This document shows, piece after piece, positions 13,201-22,472 of a stretch of 64,000 nt of DNA. The DNA lies in NCBI RefSeq assembly GCF_004341165.1, contig NZ_SLZR01000001.1:310001-374000 (forward strand), given 5' to 3'. The stretch's first letter is position 1, and every line of letters starts with the position of its first letter. The notes beneath the pieces were generated by a model. It saw nothing but the letters and a program-made list of their open reading frames with translations. It was not told the DNA's origin and did no database searches. A program made the position numbers and the translations under genes. Origin of the DNA: Reinekea marinisedimentorum. GTDB lineage: Bacteria > Pseudomonadota > Gammaproteobacteria > Pseudomonadales > Natronospirillaceae.

Positions 13201-13237
13201 TTACAAAACGGCGGTTTTACCGTCGGGGTTTATAACA

Positions 13238-14776
13238 ATGAAAATAAATAAAAGCCTGATTCGCCAATCGCACTTCCTGGGCACCAAAGTCCGGAACCTG
13301 CGCAAGCGCAACAACCTGACCATGGAGGATTTATCTGCCCGTTGCGTTCGGGTGGACCCGGAGTCGGCACCCTCGGTTTCGTACCTGTCGATGATTGAAC
13401 GCGGTAAACGGGTGCCCAGTCTGAACATGCTGGAAGTCATCGCGGCGGTTTTTCAGAAGGAACCGGAATGGTTTCTCGATGACGAGCCCGGTAATGAAGA
13501 CCTGTCACCGGTGAAGAATGCCACCCAGGGCGGTGTTTCCGGTATGCCGCTGGAGCCCAGCTTCCTGTTCTCGAACGATATTCTGCAGATTGCCATCCCC
13601 GAGCTGCTGTCTCAGGCCGGGGTTTCCGGGCGGCAGTTTGCCCAGCTGCTGATTCGAGCCTACCAGGAGCATCATCAGAACCACTTTCCGGATCTGGAGC
13701 GCGCCGCCGAGGAGATTGGCGGCAAGCGCATGCCGTTGAGTGTCGAAGAGCTGCTCGCCATCGCCGCCCAGCAGGGCCTGAAGGTACATTGGTTCCGCCG
13801 TCCGCCGCAGGGGGCCATCGATGAGTTGGGTGTGTACTCCAAAAACATCGTCACCTCCTATTTGGAGCCGCCCGGTCACCTGTACCTGAACGAAAACCTC
13901 AATGCCTTCCCAACCCGGCTGAAATACGAACTGGCGGTGCATATTGGCCATTGCGTGCTGCATAGCCGTGATGGTTTTCAGATTGTTAAGGCCGTAGGCG
14001 GTGGCCATGCCGCCACCTTCGACAAGAAGGGGCATCTGCAGGCGACCGCGCCGGATATTAACGCCCAGAAAATTCTCACCGCCTGGCGCAGCTTTGAAGC
14101 CAGCTTTTTTGCCGGTGCCCTGTTGTGCCCGAAGACCGCATACCGCCAGCTGCTCGACCGCTCCGGCTATGAGATTGACGTACATAAACAGGCCGGGGTT
14201 TCGGCCTCGGTTGCAATGCGCCGCATGACTGCGGTTTCACCCTACAGTCACTGGCACTATTTCGATGCCTATGCGCCGGGCCGCCTGAAAGCGGTGTATC
14301 GCGGCAACGGCATTCCATTGCCCTGGGGCAACATGCGCGCGGTGGACGATGCCTGCCCACAATGGGCGGTATTCCGCAAGATTGATCAGCCGGGCGACAG
14401 CTCTACGGCGCAGATATCGCTGCTGCAGGTGCAGGAGGAATGGCGGCTTTATTGCTGTGAGTCGATTCGGGTTGCCGATATGGCCGGCAACCATCATGTA
14501 CTCTGCGCCGGGGTGGATTTGATCCCGGCGCTGGCGGCCCAGGGTATGGATGCAGGGGCGATCGTGGACGACCTGAAAAACGCCTGTCTGAAAGCCGGTG
14601 GGGTTACCGGCATTTCACGCGCTATTCGCTCAGATTTAAGCCGGATCGGCCGGATTCTGAACATCAACTGGATTGAACGCGGGGCTGAGCAACCCGCTCA
14701 GCTGATTTGCACCAAAGGCAGTGCCTGCCCGCGCACACCGCACTGCAATTGCCAAAAAGATAAAATAACTATGTAA
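13238..14776 (+). CDS. RamB/ScfR-type transcriptional regulator (XRE HTH + IrrE-like + ScfR domain)
   Basis: These regulators sense short-chain acyl-CoA or related signals and control acetate/propionate genes in actinobacteria and proteobacteria. Residues ~10-75 are an XRE-type helix-turn-helix (GTKVRNLRKRNNLTMEDLS, ... SYLSMIERGKRVPSLNML). The middle (~150-290) resembles the IrrE/M78 peptidase fold, but the AHELGH motif reads AVHIGH, so no protease activity is expected. The C-terminus has the family's cysteine cluster: CTKGSACPRTPHCNCQ. The 512-residue length fits. It ends 19 bp before the udk stop, tail to tail. Target genes are inferred only from position. Confidence 0.82.
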   Translation: MKINKSLIRQSHFLGTKVRNLRKRNNLTMEDLSARCVRVDPESAPSVSYLSMIERGKRVPSLNMLEVIAAVFQKEPEWFLDDEPGNEDLSPVKNATQGGVSGMPLEPSFLFSNDILQIAIPELLSQAGVSGRQFAQLLIRAYQEHHQNHFPDLERAAEEIGGKRMPLSVEELLAIAAQQGLKVHWFRRPPQGAIDELGVYSKNIVTSYLEPPGHLYLNENLNAFPTRLKYELAVHIGHCVLHSRDGFQIVKAVGGGHAATFDKKGHLQATAPDINAQKILTAWRSFEASFFAGALLCPKTAYRQLLDRSGYEIDVHKQAGVSASVAMRRMTAVSPYSHWHYFDAYAPGRLKAVYRGNGIPLPWGNMRAVDDACPQWAVFRKIDQPGDSSTAQISLLQVQEEWRLYCCESIRVADMAGNHHVLCAGVDLIPALAAQGMDAGAIVDDLKNACLKAGGVTGISRAIRSDLSRIGRILNINWIERGAEQPAQLICTKGSACPRTPHCNCQKDKITM

Positions 14777-14795
14777 TTTTGTAACAGAAATACCA

Positions 14796-15431
14796 CTAGC
14801 CGATCAGCATTTGCTGGATTCTGGCTTTGAGCATTTCGATCACCACGCGGTTTTTGCCGCCGCGAGGCACGATAATATCGGCGTACTGCTTGGACGGCTG
14901 CACAAACTCCATGAACATCGGCCGCACGGTACGCTTGTACTGTTCGATGACCGAATCAACGGTACGGCCGCGCTCTTCAATGTCGCGCTTCAGGCGGCGC
15001 AGCAGGCAGATGTCGAGGTCAGTATCCATAAATACCTTGGCGTCCATACGCTTGCGGATGTTTTTGTCATTCAGCAGCAGAATCCCCTCAACGATGATCA
15101 CCTTGGCCGGTTTCATGGCGACTGTTTCCGGCGAGCGGTTGTGCATCGTATAGTCGTAAACCGGTACCGAGATCTCCTGTTTGCTGGCGAGCGCATCGAG
15201 GTGCTCAATCAGCAGATCATGATCAAAGGCGTTGGGGTGGTCGTAGTTGATTTGCGCGCGCTCTTCAAAGGGGATGTCGTTGCGCTCTTTGTAGTAGCTG
15301 TCTTCCTTGATGATGCCGACGGCGTCTTCACCCAGCTCGTATTGCAGCTCCATATGTATGGTTTTAGAAAGCAGGCTTTTACCCGAGGCAGATGCGCCGG
15401 CAATACCAATAAACAGAGGCTTAGTTTTCAT
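14796..15431 (-). CDS. udk: Uridine kinase
   Basis: Udk phosphorylates uridine and cytidine in pyrimidine salvage. The P-loop GASASGKS lies at residues ~12-19; other family marks are the YYKERNDIPFEER segment with YDHPNAFD, a PVYDYTMHNR substrate loop, and IVEGILLL. The length (211) is typical. It is monocistronic, convergent with the regulator and divergent from pgk. Confidence 0.95.
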   Translation of the reverse strand: MKTKPLFIGIAGASASGKSLLSKTIHMELQYELGEDAVGIIKEDSYYKERNDIPFEERAQINYDHPNAFDHDLLIEHLDALASKQEISVPVYDYTMHNRSPETVAMKPAKVIIVEGILLLNDKNIRKRMDAKVFMDTDLDICLLRRLKRDIEERGRTVDSVIEQYKRTVRPMFMEFVQPSKQYADIIVPRGGKNRVVIEMLKARIQQMLIG

Positions 15432-15702
15432 AGTGTGTCCAAGTCAGATCAGGGCCAAAAACAGGTTGCAGCCATGCGCCGGCAGTCGTTAAAACACCGG
15501 TAGTTCTTGTTTCAGGCAGGAGATTTTTCATTGGGCGGCTATTCTAGTGTTTTTGGTCACTTTTGTCGCTGTAATGTTCGCTGACATTAATCAACGAATT
15601 TGTAATAAAACTACATAATGGGTGGTAATGACTTGGCGGGTGGCTACAATACTGTTCCGAATTTTAAATCCTCCCTAAAAACAATTTTGTTAAGGATATA
15701 GC

Positions 15703-16863
15703 ATGTCTGTAATCAAGATGACTGACCTAGACCTGGCAGGTAAGCGCGTATTCATCCGTGCCGACCTAAACGTTCCTGTTAAGGATGGCAAAGTAACTTC
15801 CGATGCCCGTATTCTTGCATCTCTGCCAACGATCAAGCACTGCATTGACGCTGGCGCGAAAGTTATGGTTACTTCTCACTTAGGTCGTCCGACGGAAGGT
15901 GAGTATGCAGAAGAGTTTTCTCTGCAGCCTGTCGTTAACTACCTGAACGATGCTCTTGATTGCGAAGTTAAACTGGCTAAAGACTACCTGGACGGTCTGG
16001 AACTGAACACCGGCGAACTGGTTGTTCTGGAAAACGTCCGCTTTAACAAAGGCGAGAAAAAGAACGAAGAAGACCTGTCTAAGAAGTACGCTGCCCTGTG
16101 TGACATCTTTGTAATGGATGCATTCGGCACGGCTCACCGCGCTCAGGCCTCTACACACGGTGTGGGCATGTTTGCACCGATTGCCTGTGCTGGCCCTCTG
16201 CTGGCGAACGAGCTGGACGCACTGGGTAAAGCCATGGACAAGCCTGCACGTCCAATGGTTGCTATCGTTGGTGGTTCTAAGGTTTCTACTAAGCTGACTG
16301 TTCTTGAGTCACTGTCTAAAATTGCTGACCAGCTGGTTGTGGGCGGCGGTATTGCCAACACCTTCATCGCAGCGGCTGGCCACAATGTAGGTAAGTCTCT
16401 GTATGAAGCAGACCTGGTTGAGACTGCTAAGAAGCTGATGGACGAGTGTGCGATTCCTGTGGCAACCGATGTTGCCTGTGCAAAAGCCTTCGATGAAAAC
16501 GCTGAAGCTGAAATCAAGAACGTTGCTGACGTTCAGGACGACGACATGATCTTCGACCTGGGTCCGGATTCAACTGCAGCCCTGGCTGAAATCCTGAAAG
16601 GTGCTAAGACTATCCTGTGGAATGGCCCGGTTGGCGTATTCGAATTCAAAAACTTCGAAGCCGGCACCAAAGGTATTTCTGAAGCAATTGCAGCCTCTGA
16701 AGGCTTCTCTGTTGCGGGCGGTGGTGACACCCTGGCAGCAATCGACAAGTTCGGTATCAAAGCGGATGTATCTTACATCTCTACCGGCGGTGGTGCGTTC
16801 CTTGAATTCGTAGAAGGCAAGGTTCTGCCTGCTGTAGCAATGCTGGAAGAACGCGCTAAGTAA
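15703..16863 (+). CDS. pgk: Phosphoglycerate kinase
   Basis: Pgk interconverts 1,3-bisphosphoglycerate + ADP and 3-phosphoglycerate + ATP in glycolysis and gluconeogenesis. Seen: [11 protein letters not shown] substrate site, the HLGRPTEG loop, [13 protein letters not shown], the nucleotide-binding [16 protein letters not shown], and the C-terminal [16 protein letters not shown] lies 5-10 nt upstream of the ATG. Codons are noticeably less GC-rich in third positions than in neighbouring genes (many GTT, TCT, CTG/GAA), the pattern of a highly expressed gene. fba follows 115 bp later. Confidence 0.98.
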   Translation: MSVIKMTDLDLAGKRVFIRADLNVPVKDGKVTSDARILASLPTIKHCIDAGAKVMVTSHLGRPTEGEYAEEFSLQPVVNYLNDALDCEVKLAKDYLDGLELNTGELVVLENVRFNKGEKKNEEDLSKKYAALCDIFVMDAFGTAHRAQASTHGVGMFAPIACAGPLLANELDALGKAMDKPARPMVAIVGGSKVSTKLTVLESLSKIADQLVVGGGIANTFIAAAGHNVGKSLYEADLVETAKKLMDECAIPVATDVACAKAFDENAEAEIKNVADVQDDDMIFDLGPDSTAALAEILKGAKTILWNGPVGVFEFKNFEAGTKGISEAIAASEGFSVAGGGDTLAAIDKFGIKADVSYISTGGGAFLEFVEGKVLPAVAMLEERAK

Positions 16864-16865
16864 TT

Positions 16866-16902
16866 TGCTCAAGCCCCGGCTATAATGGTTGGGGTTTTTT
16901 GT
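16866..16902 (+). terminator. Weak terminator or attenuator between pgk and fba
   Basis: AGCCCC and GGGGTT flank a 13-nt loop and lead into TTTTTT. The stem is short, so it may only reduce read-through from pgk into fba. The loop contains GGCTATAATGG, a sigma70 -10-like string, so a separate fba promoter here is possible. Confidence 0.45.
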
Positions 16903-16978
16903 ATTTGCCGGCCTGATCAGGATTAGCCGCCTGATACTGGCCGGAGCCTCCCCCTCTCAAATTTAAAAGGGTATCCCC

Positions 16979-18055
16979 ATGACTAAAGTTTTAGACGTAA
17001 TCAAGCCAGGTGTTGTATCCGGCGACGATCTGCAAAAGCTGTTCGAAATCTGTAAGGAAGAAAAATTCGCTCTTCCAGCGGTTAACGTAGTGAACACAGA
17101 CACGATTAATGGTGTTATGGAAGCAGCAGCGAAAGTAAAATCGCCTGTTTTCATTCAGTTCTCTAACGGCGGCGCAGCATTCATGGCTGGTAAAGGCCTG
17201 AAAGGTGAAGGTCAGGAAAATCAGATCCGCGGTGCGGTTGCGGGTGCTAAGTACGTTCACGCTCTGGCTGAAGCTTATGGCATTCCTGTTGTTCTGCACA
17301 CCGACCACGCTGCTAAGAAACTGCTGCCATGGATCGACGGACTACTGGAAGCCGGTGAAGAGCACTTTGCTCAGACTGGTAAGCCTTTGTTCTCTTCTCA
17401 CATGCTTGATCTGTCTGAAGAGCCACTGGAAGAAAACCTGGAAATCTGTGCTGAATACCTGAAGCGTATGGACAAGATGGGCATGACCATCGAGATCGAA
17501 CTGGGTATCACCGGTGGTGAAGAAGACGGCGTAGACAACAGCGATGTTGATCAGGCTGATCTGTACACCAAGCCAGAAGAAGTTGCCCGCGCTTATGAAG
17601 TGCTGAACGCTGTTTCTCCTCGCTTCACGATTGCTGCTTCTTTCGGTAACGTTCACGGCGTATACAAGCCAGGTAACGTTAAGCTGAAGCCTACTATCCT
17701 GCGTGACTCTCAGGCGTACTGCTCTGAGAAATTCGGTCTGCCTGAGAACGGACTGACGTTTGTATTCCACGGTGGTTCAGGTTCTTCACCGGAAGAGATC
17801 AAAGAGTCAATCGGTTACGGTGTTGTTAAGATGAACATCGATACGGACACTCAGTGGGCAAACTGGAACGGTATTCTTGAGTACTACAACGACAAGCAAG
17901 CTTACCTGCAGGGCCAGATCGGTAACCCTGAAGGCGAAGACTCGCCAAACAAGAAGTACTACGACCCACGTGTTTGGCTGCGTAAAGCACAAGAAAGCAT
18001 GGTTGCTCGTTTAGAGCAGGCGTTCACTGAGCTGAATGCGATCGACCGTAACTAA
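16979..18055 (+). CDS. fba: Class II fructose-bisphosphate aldolase
   Basis: This zinc enzyme splits fructose-1,6-bisphosphate to DHAP and glyceraldehyde-3-phosphate. The 358-residue length and sequence match the E. coli FbaA (class IIA) type: PVVLHTDHAAKK with the zinc His and catalytic Asp, the EIELGITGGEEDGVDN loop, NVHGVYKPGNVKL and FHGGSGS phosphate-binding segments, and the NIDTDTQWA helix. Like pgk it shows highly-expressed codon usage. It forms a glycolytic pair with pgk and is followed by a strong terminator. Confidence 0.98.
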   Translation: MTKVLDVIKPGVVSGDDLQKLFEICKEEKFALPAVNVVNTDTINGVMEAAAKVKSPVFIQFSNGGAAFMAGKGLKGEGQENQIRGAVAGAKYVHALAEAYGIPVVLHTDHAAKKLLPWIDGLLEAGEEHFAQTGKPLFSSHMLDLSEEPLEENLEICAEYLKRMDKMGMTIEIELGITGGEEDGVDNSDVDQADLYTKPEEVARAYEVLNAVSPRFTIAASFGNVHGVYKPGNVKLKPTILRDSQAYCSEKFGLPENGLTFVFHGGSGSSPEEIKESIGYGVVKMNIDTDTQWANWNGILEYYNDKQAYLQGQIGNPEGEDSPNKKYYDPRVWLRKAQESMVARLEQAFTELNAIDRN

Positions 18056-18074
18056 TTGGCTGCACAGCTAATAT

Positions 18075-18102
18075 AAAAAACCGGGCGCTTGCCCGGTTTT
18101 TT
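18075..18102. terminator. Bidirectional terminator after fba
   Basis: A 12-bp stem (AAAAAACCGGGC with GCCCGGTTTTTT, loop GCTT) sits between the convergent fba and membrane-protein genes and has A and T runs on both sides. Confidence 0.92.
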
Positions 18103-18115
18103 GTGCCTGCCTGTT

Positions 18116-19345
18116 TCAGGCGGCGTTATGTTGGGGTGCAATTTCAGAGTGATCGCCACCACTCAGCAGTTTGCGGTTCAGCAACCCAAAGACCCGTATG
18201 GTCTTGTACTGCAGGTAGATCAGCGGGATGTAGAGTACAAAGTAGGCAATATCGAATTTGCTGAACACATCCGCCGGCATCACCGGTAACAGACCGGCAT
18301 TAATCCAGAATGCGCCCAGAACAAACCCGGCGACGCCTGGGCATATCAGTGCGAAAGACGCCGGTGACTTTGCTTCACCGTAAACAAAGGTTTCAAAGTA
18401 CTTCATGCGCTTTTTCACCGCCAGGCCAAGAATCGCGAACATCGCCTGTATGCCTACGAGTGCGGTGAGCCACAGGAAGTTGGCTGAGCCGTGCGCGTAG
18501 CCCTCTAGGGCGTGGGTGCCGTGATCAATGCGCAGCAAGCCAATACCCACCAGTGTCATGATTGGAATCATGACCAACAGCGTTGGCAGCCCTTCAGCGG
18601 CAGCACCGTGTTCAAACATGGCCCGAAAGCCCAGAACCAGCTTGATCACCGCCAGAATGATTGCGGTGACAAAGAAGAAGATCGCACCGATCATGCCGAG
18701 CACGACCGTCACTGCCAGGCTACTCATTGCAGCAGAGGCCGCAAAACCAACACCAATCATGGCAAACGCGAAGGCCGGTAGAATCTGCGACAGGTTGTTG
18801 TTTTTGGTGCAGTCAAATCCACCTTCCGCCAGAACCCGAGAGAAGAAGTCCAGATAGGTGCGAAATGCCAGCCAGCCGATAGCGCCGAAGGCTAATAACG
18901 CACCCGGAAACAGAAACTCTTTGACCGACCACAATCCGGGCACAAATACCGCACCAAAAATAAACGCGACATTCACCGTCATGCCTAAAGTCAGGGGAAT
19001 TGCCATCAATTGGGTCTCGCCGTTGGAGGCTTTCAGATTACGAAAGGCACCGGTCTGTTTGAATCGGGCAAGTGACTTCAGGTTCCACGCCAGTAAACGG
19101 AAGTGCGTTATCCCGAACCAGAGGATGCCAATGATGGCCAAAACGGCGCTAATCTGCAGCCACAGGGGGCCGTTGGTCAACAGCGCAGCGACATGGCTAA
19201 AGGTTGGGATCGGGCTGTTCGGATGCGGTACCCAGAACATCAGATACATGAAAAAGCTGACCGATAAACCACCTGCACCCAGTGCAGATAAAAAGAATAA
19301 AGGCGAGTAGCCTTCGGCGGTTGGAGTTCGTAACTTGGAAAACAT
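18116..19345 (-). CDS. Multi-spanning membrane protein, TsoY/TDT-like
   Basis: A 409-residue protein with about ten hydrophobic helices and short charged loops. The N-terminal SPLFFLSALGAGGLSVSFFMYLMF and the late ALICPGVAGFVLG resemble a family annotated TsoY, distantly like TDT/SLAC1-type carriers; I hold this from memory and at low certainty. The ICPG cysteine is notable because related proteins are described with Cys/Sec at a key site. There is no signal peptide beyond the first helix. Two ATTAG/CTAAT inverted repeats lie directly upstream, so transcription is probably controlled by a dedicated repressor not present in this window. Substrate unknown. Confidence 0.55.
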   Translation of the reverse strand: MFSKLRTPTAEGYSPLFFLSALGAGGLSVSFFMYLMFWVPHPNSPIPTFSHVAALLTNGPLWLQISAVLAIIGILWFGITHFRLLAWNLKSLARFKQTGAFRNLKASNGETQLMAIPLTLGMTVNVAFIFGAVFVPGLWSVKEFLFPGALLAFGAIGWLAFRTYLDFFSRVLAEGGFDCTKNNNLSQILPAFAFAMIGVGFAASAAMSSLAVTVVLGMIGAIFFFVTAIILAVIKLVLGFRAMFEHGAAAEGLPTLLVMIPIMTLVGIGLLRIDHGTHALEGYAHGSANFLWLTALVGIQAMFAILGLAVKKRMKYFETFVYGEAKSPASFALICPGVAGFVLGAFWINAGLLPVMPADVFSKFDIAYFVLYIPLIYLQYKTIRVFGLLNRKLLSGGDHSEIAPQHNAA

Positions 19346-19363
19346 GGCAGCAGCCTCGCTATT

Positions 19364-19428
19364 TATTAGTGTTTTCTAATATAGCGGAAAAAGCACTCGG
19401 TGCAAGCTGTATATTAGTTATTTCTAAT
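19364..19428 (-). promoter_or_regulatory. Two tandem inverted-repeat operators upstream of the membrane protein gene
   Basis: TATTAG-N6-CTAATA at 19364-19381 and ATTAG-N6-CTAAT at 19413-19428 share the arms and a T-rich 6-nt spacer; their centres are 48 bp apart. The first lies 18 bp before the start codon. Such AT-rich palindromes are typical of ArsR-family (for example BigR/SqrR-like) repressor sites; that assignment is inference. Confidence 0.6.
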
Positions 19429-19563
19429 TATTGATTGTGGTTGCCGCCAGAGAGTTATCCCGGTTGCCGGTATCTTCGTCGCAAGGTTATTTTTTCACAG
19501 CTTATAGCTAACCTTTACAATTGGCAGTGTGTCGATTTGATGCTCAATAACAGATCACTTATC

Positions 19564-19582
19564 GCGCACTTAAAGTGTGCGC
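19564..19582 (+). promoter_or_regulatory. NtrC-type binding site upstream of glnK-amtB
   Basis: GCGCAC-N7-GTGCGC is a perfect inverted repeat containing the NtrC core GCAC-N7-GTGC. It lies ~90 bp upstream of the sigma54-type promoter at 19663, a usual enhancer distance. The rest of the 536-bp gap 19346-19881 shows no other gene. Confidence 0.6.
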
Positions 19583-19662
19583 CGACCCGATTTGGTGCGG
19601 CACCCTACTTCCGAATTCGAGAAAACAGGCTGCAAGTTGGCGTTTTTATGCGTTTATTAAAG

Positions 19663-19679
19663 TTGGCATAGCCTTCGCT
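19663..19679 (+). promoter_or_regulatory. Sigma54-type promoter of glnK-amtB
   Basis: TTGGCATAGCCTTCGCT has the GG and GC elements separated by exactly 10 nt, as sigma54 promoters require; the -12 box TCGCT differs from TTGCT by one base. With the NtrC-like site upstream it predicts nitrogen-limited expression and a ~190-nt leader. Confidence 0.6.
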
Positions 19680-19866
19680 ATTAACAACGCATCATTGTGC
19701 ATTAAGACTTAGCGGCGTGCTCATGAGGCACCTGCCAGCGCATTAACTGCCAATTCAAAAGCCTGGTTTAAACTGCTTTTAAATTGGCTTAACGAATCGA
19801 AACAGAAAAGCTGTCCAAGCCTAAACAGGAATCAGCTTCTTCCTAACGCGATTCAGGTTGAACTAA

Positions 19867-20220
<354 letters not shown>

Positions 20221-20253
20221 TTCATCGGATTCTTAACCGGAGAAAATAAAATC

Positions 20254-21474
20254 ATGAACGAAGTATTTGAATTAAGTTATGCGCTCGACACCTTCTATTT
20301 CCTGGTGTGTGGTGCACTGGTCATGTGGATGGCAGCGGGCTTTGCCATGCTGGAAGCTGGTTTGGTTCGCTCTAAGAACACCACGGAAATTCTGGCTAAG
20401 AACTTCGCGTTGTTCGCGATTGCATGTTTCATGTACCTGGTTTGCGGTTACGCGATCATGTACGGCGGTGGCTACTTCCTGAGTGGCATCATGGAAACCG
20501 GTGTAACCGGCTCTGCAGATGACTGGTACTACGCACCATCTTCTGACTTCTTCTTCCAGGTTGTCTTCGTAGCGACTGCAATGTCGATCGTTTCTGGTGC
20601 TGTTGCTGAGCGCATGAAGTTGTGGGCATTCCTGGCGTTTGCCGTTGTGATGACCGGCTTCATCTACCCAATGGAAGGCAGCTGGACCTGGGGTGGTAAC
20701 CCTGTGTTCGGTATGTTCGAACTGAGCATGGTTGACTTCGCGGGTTCCGGTATCGTTCACCTGGCAGGTGCGTCTGCTGCACTGGCTGGTGTTATTCTGC
20801 TGGGTGCCCGTAAAGGCAAATATGGCAAAAACGGTGAAATCAACGCGATTCCGGGTGCAAATCTGCCAATGGCGACACTGGGTACGTTCATCCTGTGGCT
20901 GGGTTGGTTCGGCTTCAACGGCGGTTCTGTTCTGCAGACCTCTACCGTTGATACAGCGAACGCGGTTGCGATCGTATTTCTGAACACCAACGCCGCTGCG
21001 GCTGCCGGTGCCATTGCTGCGATGATCGTTGCACGCATCCTGTTCAAGAAAGCTGACCTGACGATGATCCTGAACGGCGCACTGGCTGGTCTGGTTGTCA
21101 TTACTGCAGGTCCGGATACACCAACTCCTCTGCTGGCTTCAATCTGGGGCGCAATCGGTGGTGTTCTGGTTGTATTCTCTATCCTGACACTGGATAAACT
21201 GAAGATTGATGACCCGGTTGGTGCTATCTCCGTACACGGTGTGTGTGGTCTGCTGGGTCTGTTGCTGGTACCAGTGACTAACGACGGCGCTACCTTCATG
21301 GGCCAAATCGTTGGTGCCTTGACTATCTTCATCTGGGTATTCGGTGCTTCCCTGATTGTTTGGGCGATCCTGAAAGCTGTTATGGGCATCCGCGTCTCTG
21401 AAGAAGAAGAGTACGAAGGTGTCGACCTGTCTGAATGTGGTATGGAAGCATACCCAGAATTCAACAAGGGCTAA
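20254..21474 (+). CDS. amtB: Ammonium transporter
   Basis: AmtB forms trimers in the inner membrane that conduct ammonium. About eleven hydrophobic helices span the 406 residues. Signature pieces: GFAMLEAGLVRSKN at the start, the FAGSGIVHLAGASAA segment with the first pore histidine, SVHGVCGLLG with the second, and a GxxNGGS-like loop. Unlike E. coli AmtB there is no obvious cleaved signal peptide; it begins directly with a membrane helix after ~12 residues. The C-terminal tail (EEEYEGVDLSECG) is the cytosolic part that contacts GlnK. It ends in a clear terminator. Confidence 0.95.
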   Translation: MNEVFELSYALDTFYFLVCGALVMWMAAGFAMLEAGLVRSKNTTEILAKNFALFAIACFMYLVCGYAIMYGGGYFLSGIMETGVTGSADDWYYAPSSDFFFQVVFVATAMSIVSGAVAERMKLWAFLAFAVVMTGFIYPMEGSWTWGGNPVFGMFELSMVDFAGSGIVHLAGASAALAGVILLGARKGKYGKNGEINAIPGANLPMATLGTFILWLGWFGFNGGSVLQTSTVDTANAVAIVFLNTNAAAAAGAIAAMIVARILFKKADLTMILNGALAGLVVITAGPDTPTPLLASIWGAIGGVLVVFSILTLDKLKIDDPVGAISVHGVCGLLGLLLVPVTNDGATFMGQIVGALTIFIWVFGASLIVWAILKAVMGIRVSEEEEYEGVDLSECGMEAYPEFNKG

Positions 21475-21523
21475 TCGCATAATTAAGCGGGGCGATCAGC
21501 TCCGCGCAAAAGAGTCAAAATCT

Positions 21524-21548
21524 AAAGGGTGCCTCGGCACCCTTTTTT
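21524..21548 (+). terminator. Terminator of glnK-amtB
   Basis: GGGTGC pairs with GCACCC around CTCG (inner part of a stem with flanking AAA/TTT), followed by TTTTTT, 50 bp after the amtB stop. Confidence 0.9.
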
Positions 21549-21618
21549 AGTGCCAGCGGAATTGACCGTTCGCTGTCCATTTGCCACTCTTAAGTCTCAT
21601 TTATCAAGGGACTTCAGA

Positions 21619-22455
21619 ATGAAAAACCTTCTGCTTCTGACCGCCATTGGCCTGCTGGCCGGCTGTTCCAATCTGTCGATGAACGATGTCTATCAAAACC
21701 CGTCTTTCAGTTACGAATCGACAAGCTTCAAAGGACTCACCTTCGATAACATCGCAGGCAGTTCAGAAATATCTATTTACAACCCGAACCCATACAGCAT
21801 CCCTGTTTCCGCGCTTAATGCCGAGCTGTGGCTGGATGGTAAGGAATGGCTGGCGCTGGATGGTGGCGCGGTATCGGGCTTATCGGCGAAGAAGGCTATC
21901 AGTGTTGATCTGGACTGGAACCTGATCTTCAGCGAGCTGCTCAGTCAGGCCCGATCCTCCTATGACAGTGGTCAGGCCAACTTTACCCTGATGATGAAGC
22001 CGGAGCTGGATGTGCCACTGCTCGGCAGCAAAACCCTCGACTGGCAGAGCGAGTTTTCCGTGCCGGTTCCTAAGCTGCCCACCCTGCGCATGACAGACTG
22101 GTCGGTGACGGGCGTTTCGCTGACGGCCATCACCATGGCGCTGACCTTCGATGTGGAAAACCCCAACGTGTTCTCCGTAGTTACTGAAGACTGGAACGTT
22201 GATTTGGCAAAAAATGGATCATCACTGGCTAACCTGCGCCTGGCCGATCAGACGCTGGCCGCAGGCGGCACCAGCGAGCAGAAAGTGGAGCTGGAACTGT
22301 CTCTGCTGCAGGCCGGAATCTCCGTTTTCAACAGCCTGAAGAGCAATCAGTGGTCAGATGCACTGCAGATGGATTGGTCCGGCGACTGGTACAGCCCGGA
22401 TCTCGATATTGCCCTGCCCGACCTGAATCAGGCGCTGCTTAAGGTGCTGAACTAG
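21619..22455 (+). CDS. LEA type 2 domain lipoprotein
   Basis: The start at 21619 gives MKNLLLLTAIGLLAGC, a lipoprotein signal with lipobox LAGC (Cys16); AAGGGA is 7 nt upstream. An in-frame extension to 21529 would overlap the amtB terminator and is rejected. The 278-residue body holds two repeats of an immunoglobulin-like LEA2/WHy fold, visible as 'FDNIAGSSEISIYNPNPYSIPV' style strands and again 'ALTFDVENPNVFSVV' (Asn-Pro-x-x-x after a strand). LEA2 proteins are associated with desiccation/stress protection, though the bacterial role is not established. Likely outer-membrane anchored. Confidence 0.82.
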   Translation: MKNLLLLTAIGLLAGCSNLSMNDVYQNPSFSYESTSFKGLTFDNIAGSSEISIYNPNPYSIPVSALNAELWLDGKEWLALDGGAVSGLSAKKAISVDLDWNLIFSELLSQARSSYDSGQANFTLMMKPELDVPLLGSKTLDWQSEFSVPVPKLPTLRMTDWSVTGVSLTAITMALTFDVENPNVFSVVTEDWNVDLAKNGSSLANLRLADQTLAAGGTSEQKVELELSLLQAGISVFNSLKSNQWSDALQMDWSGDWYSPDLDIALPDLNQALLKVLN

Positions 22456-22472
22456 GCCAGTAAACCAGGCTA

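Noticed and set aside
19638-19654. A second sigma54-type promoter before glnK (TTGGCGTTTTTATGCGT)
   Set aside because: GG and GC are separated by 9 nt, not 10, so the downstream candidate at 19663 is preferred.
19435-19671. A 78-codon frame in the gap before glnK
   Set aside because: No Shine-Dalgarno, it covers the NtrC-like site and the sigma54 promoter, and the product is unlike a protein family.
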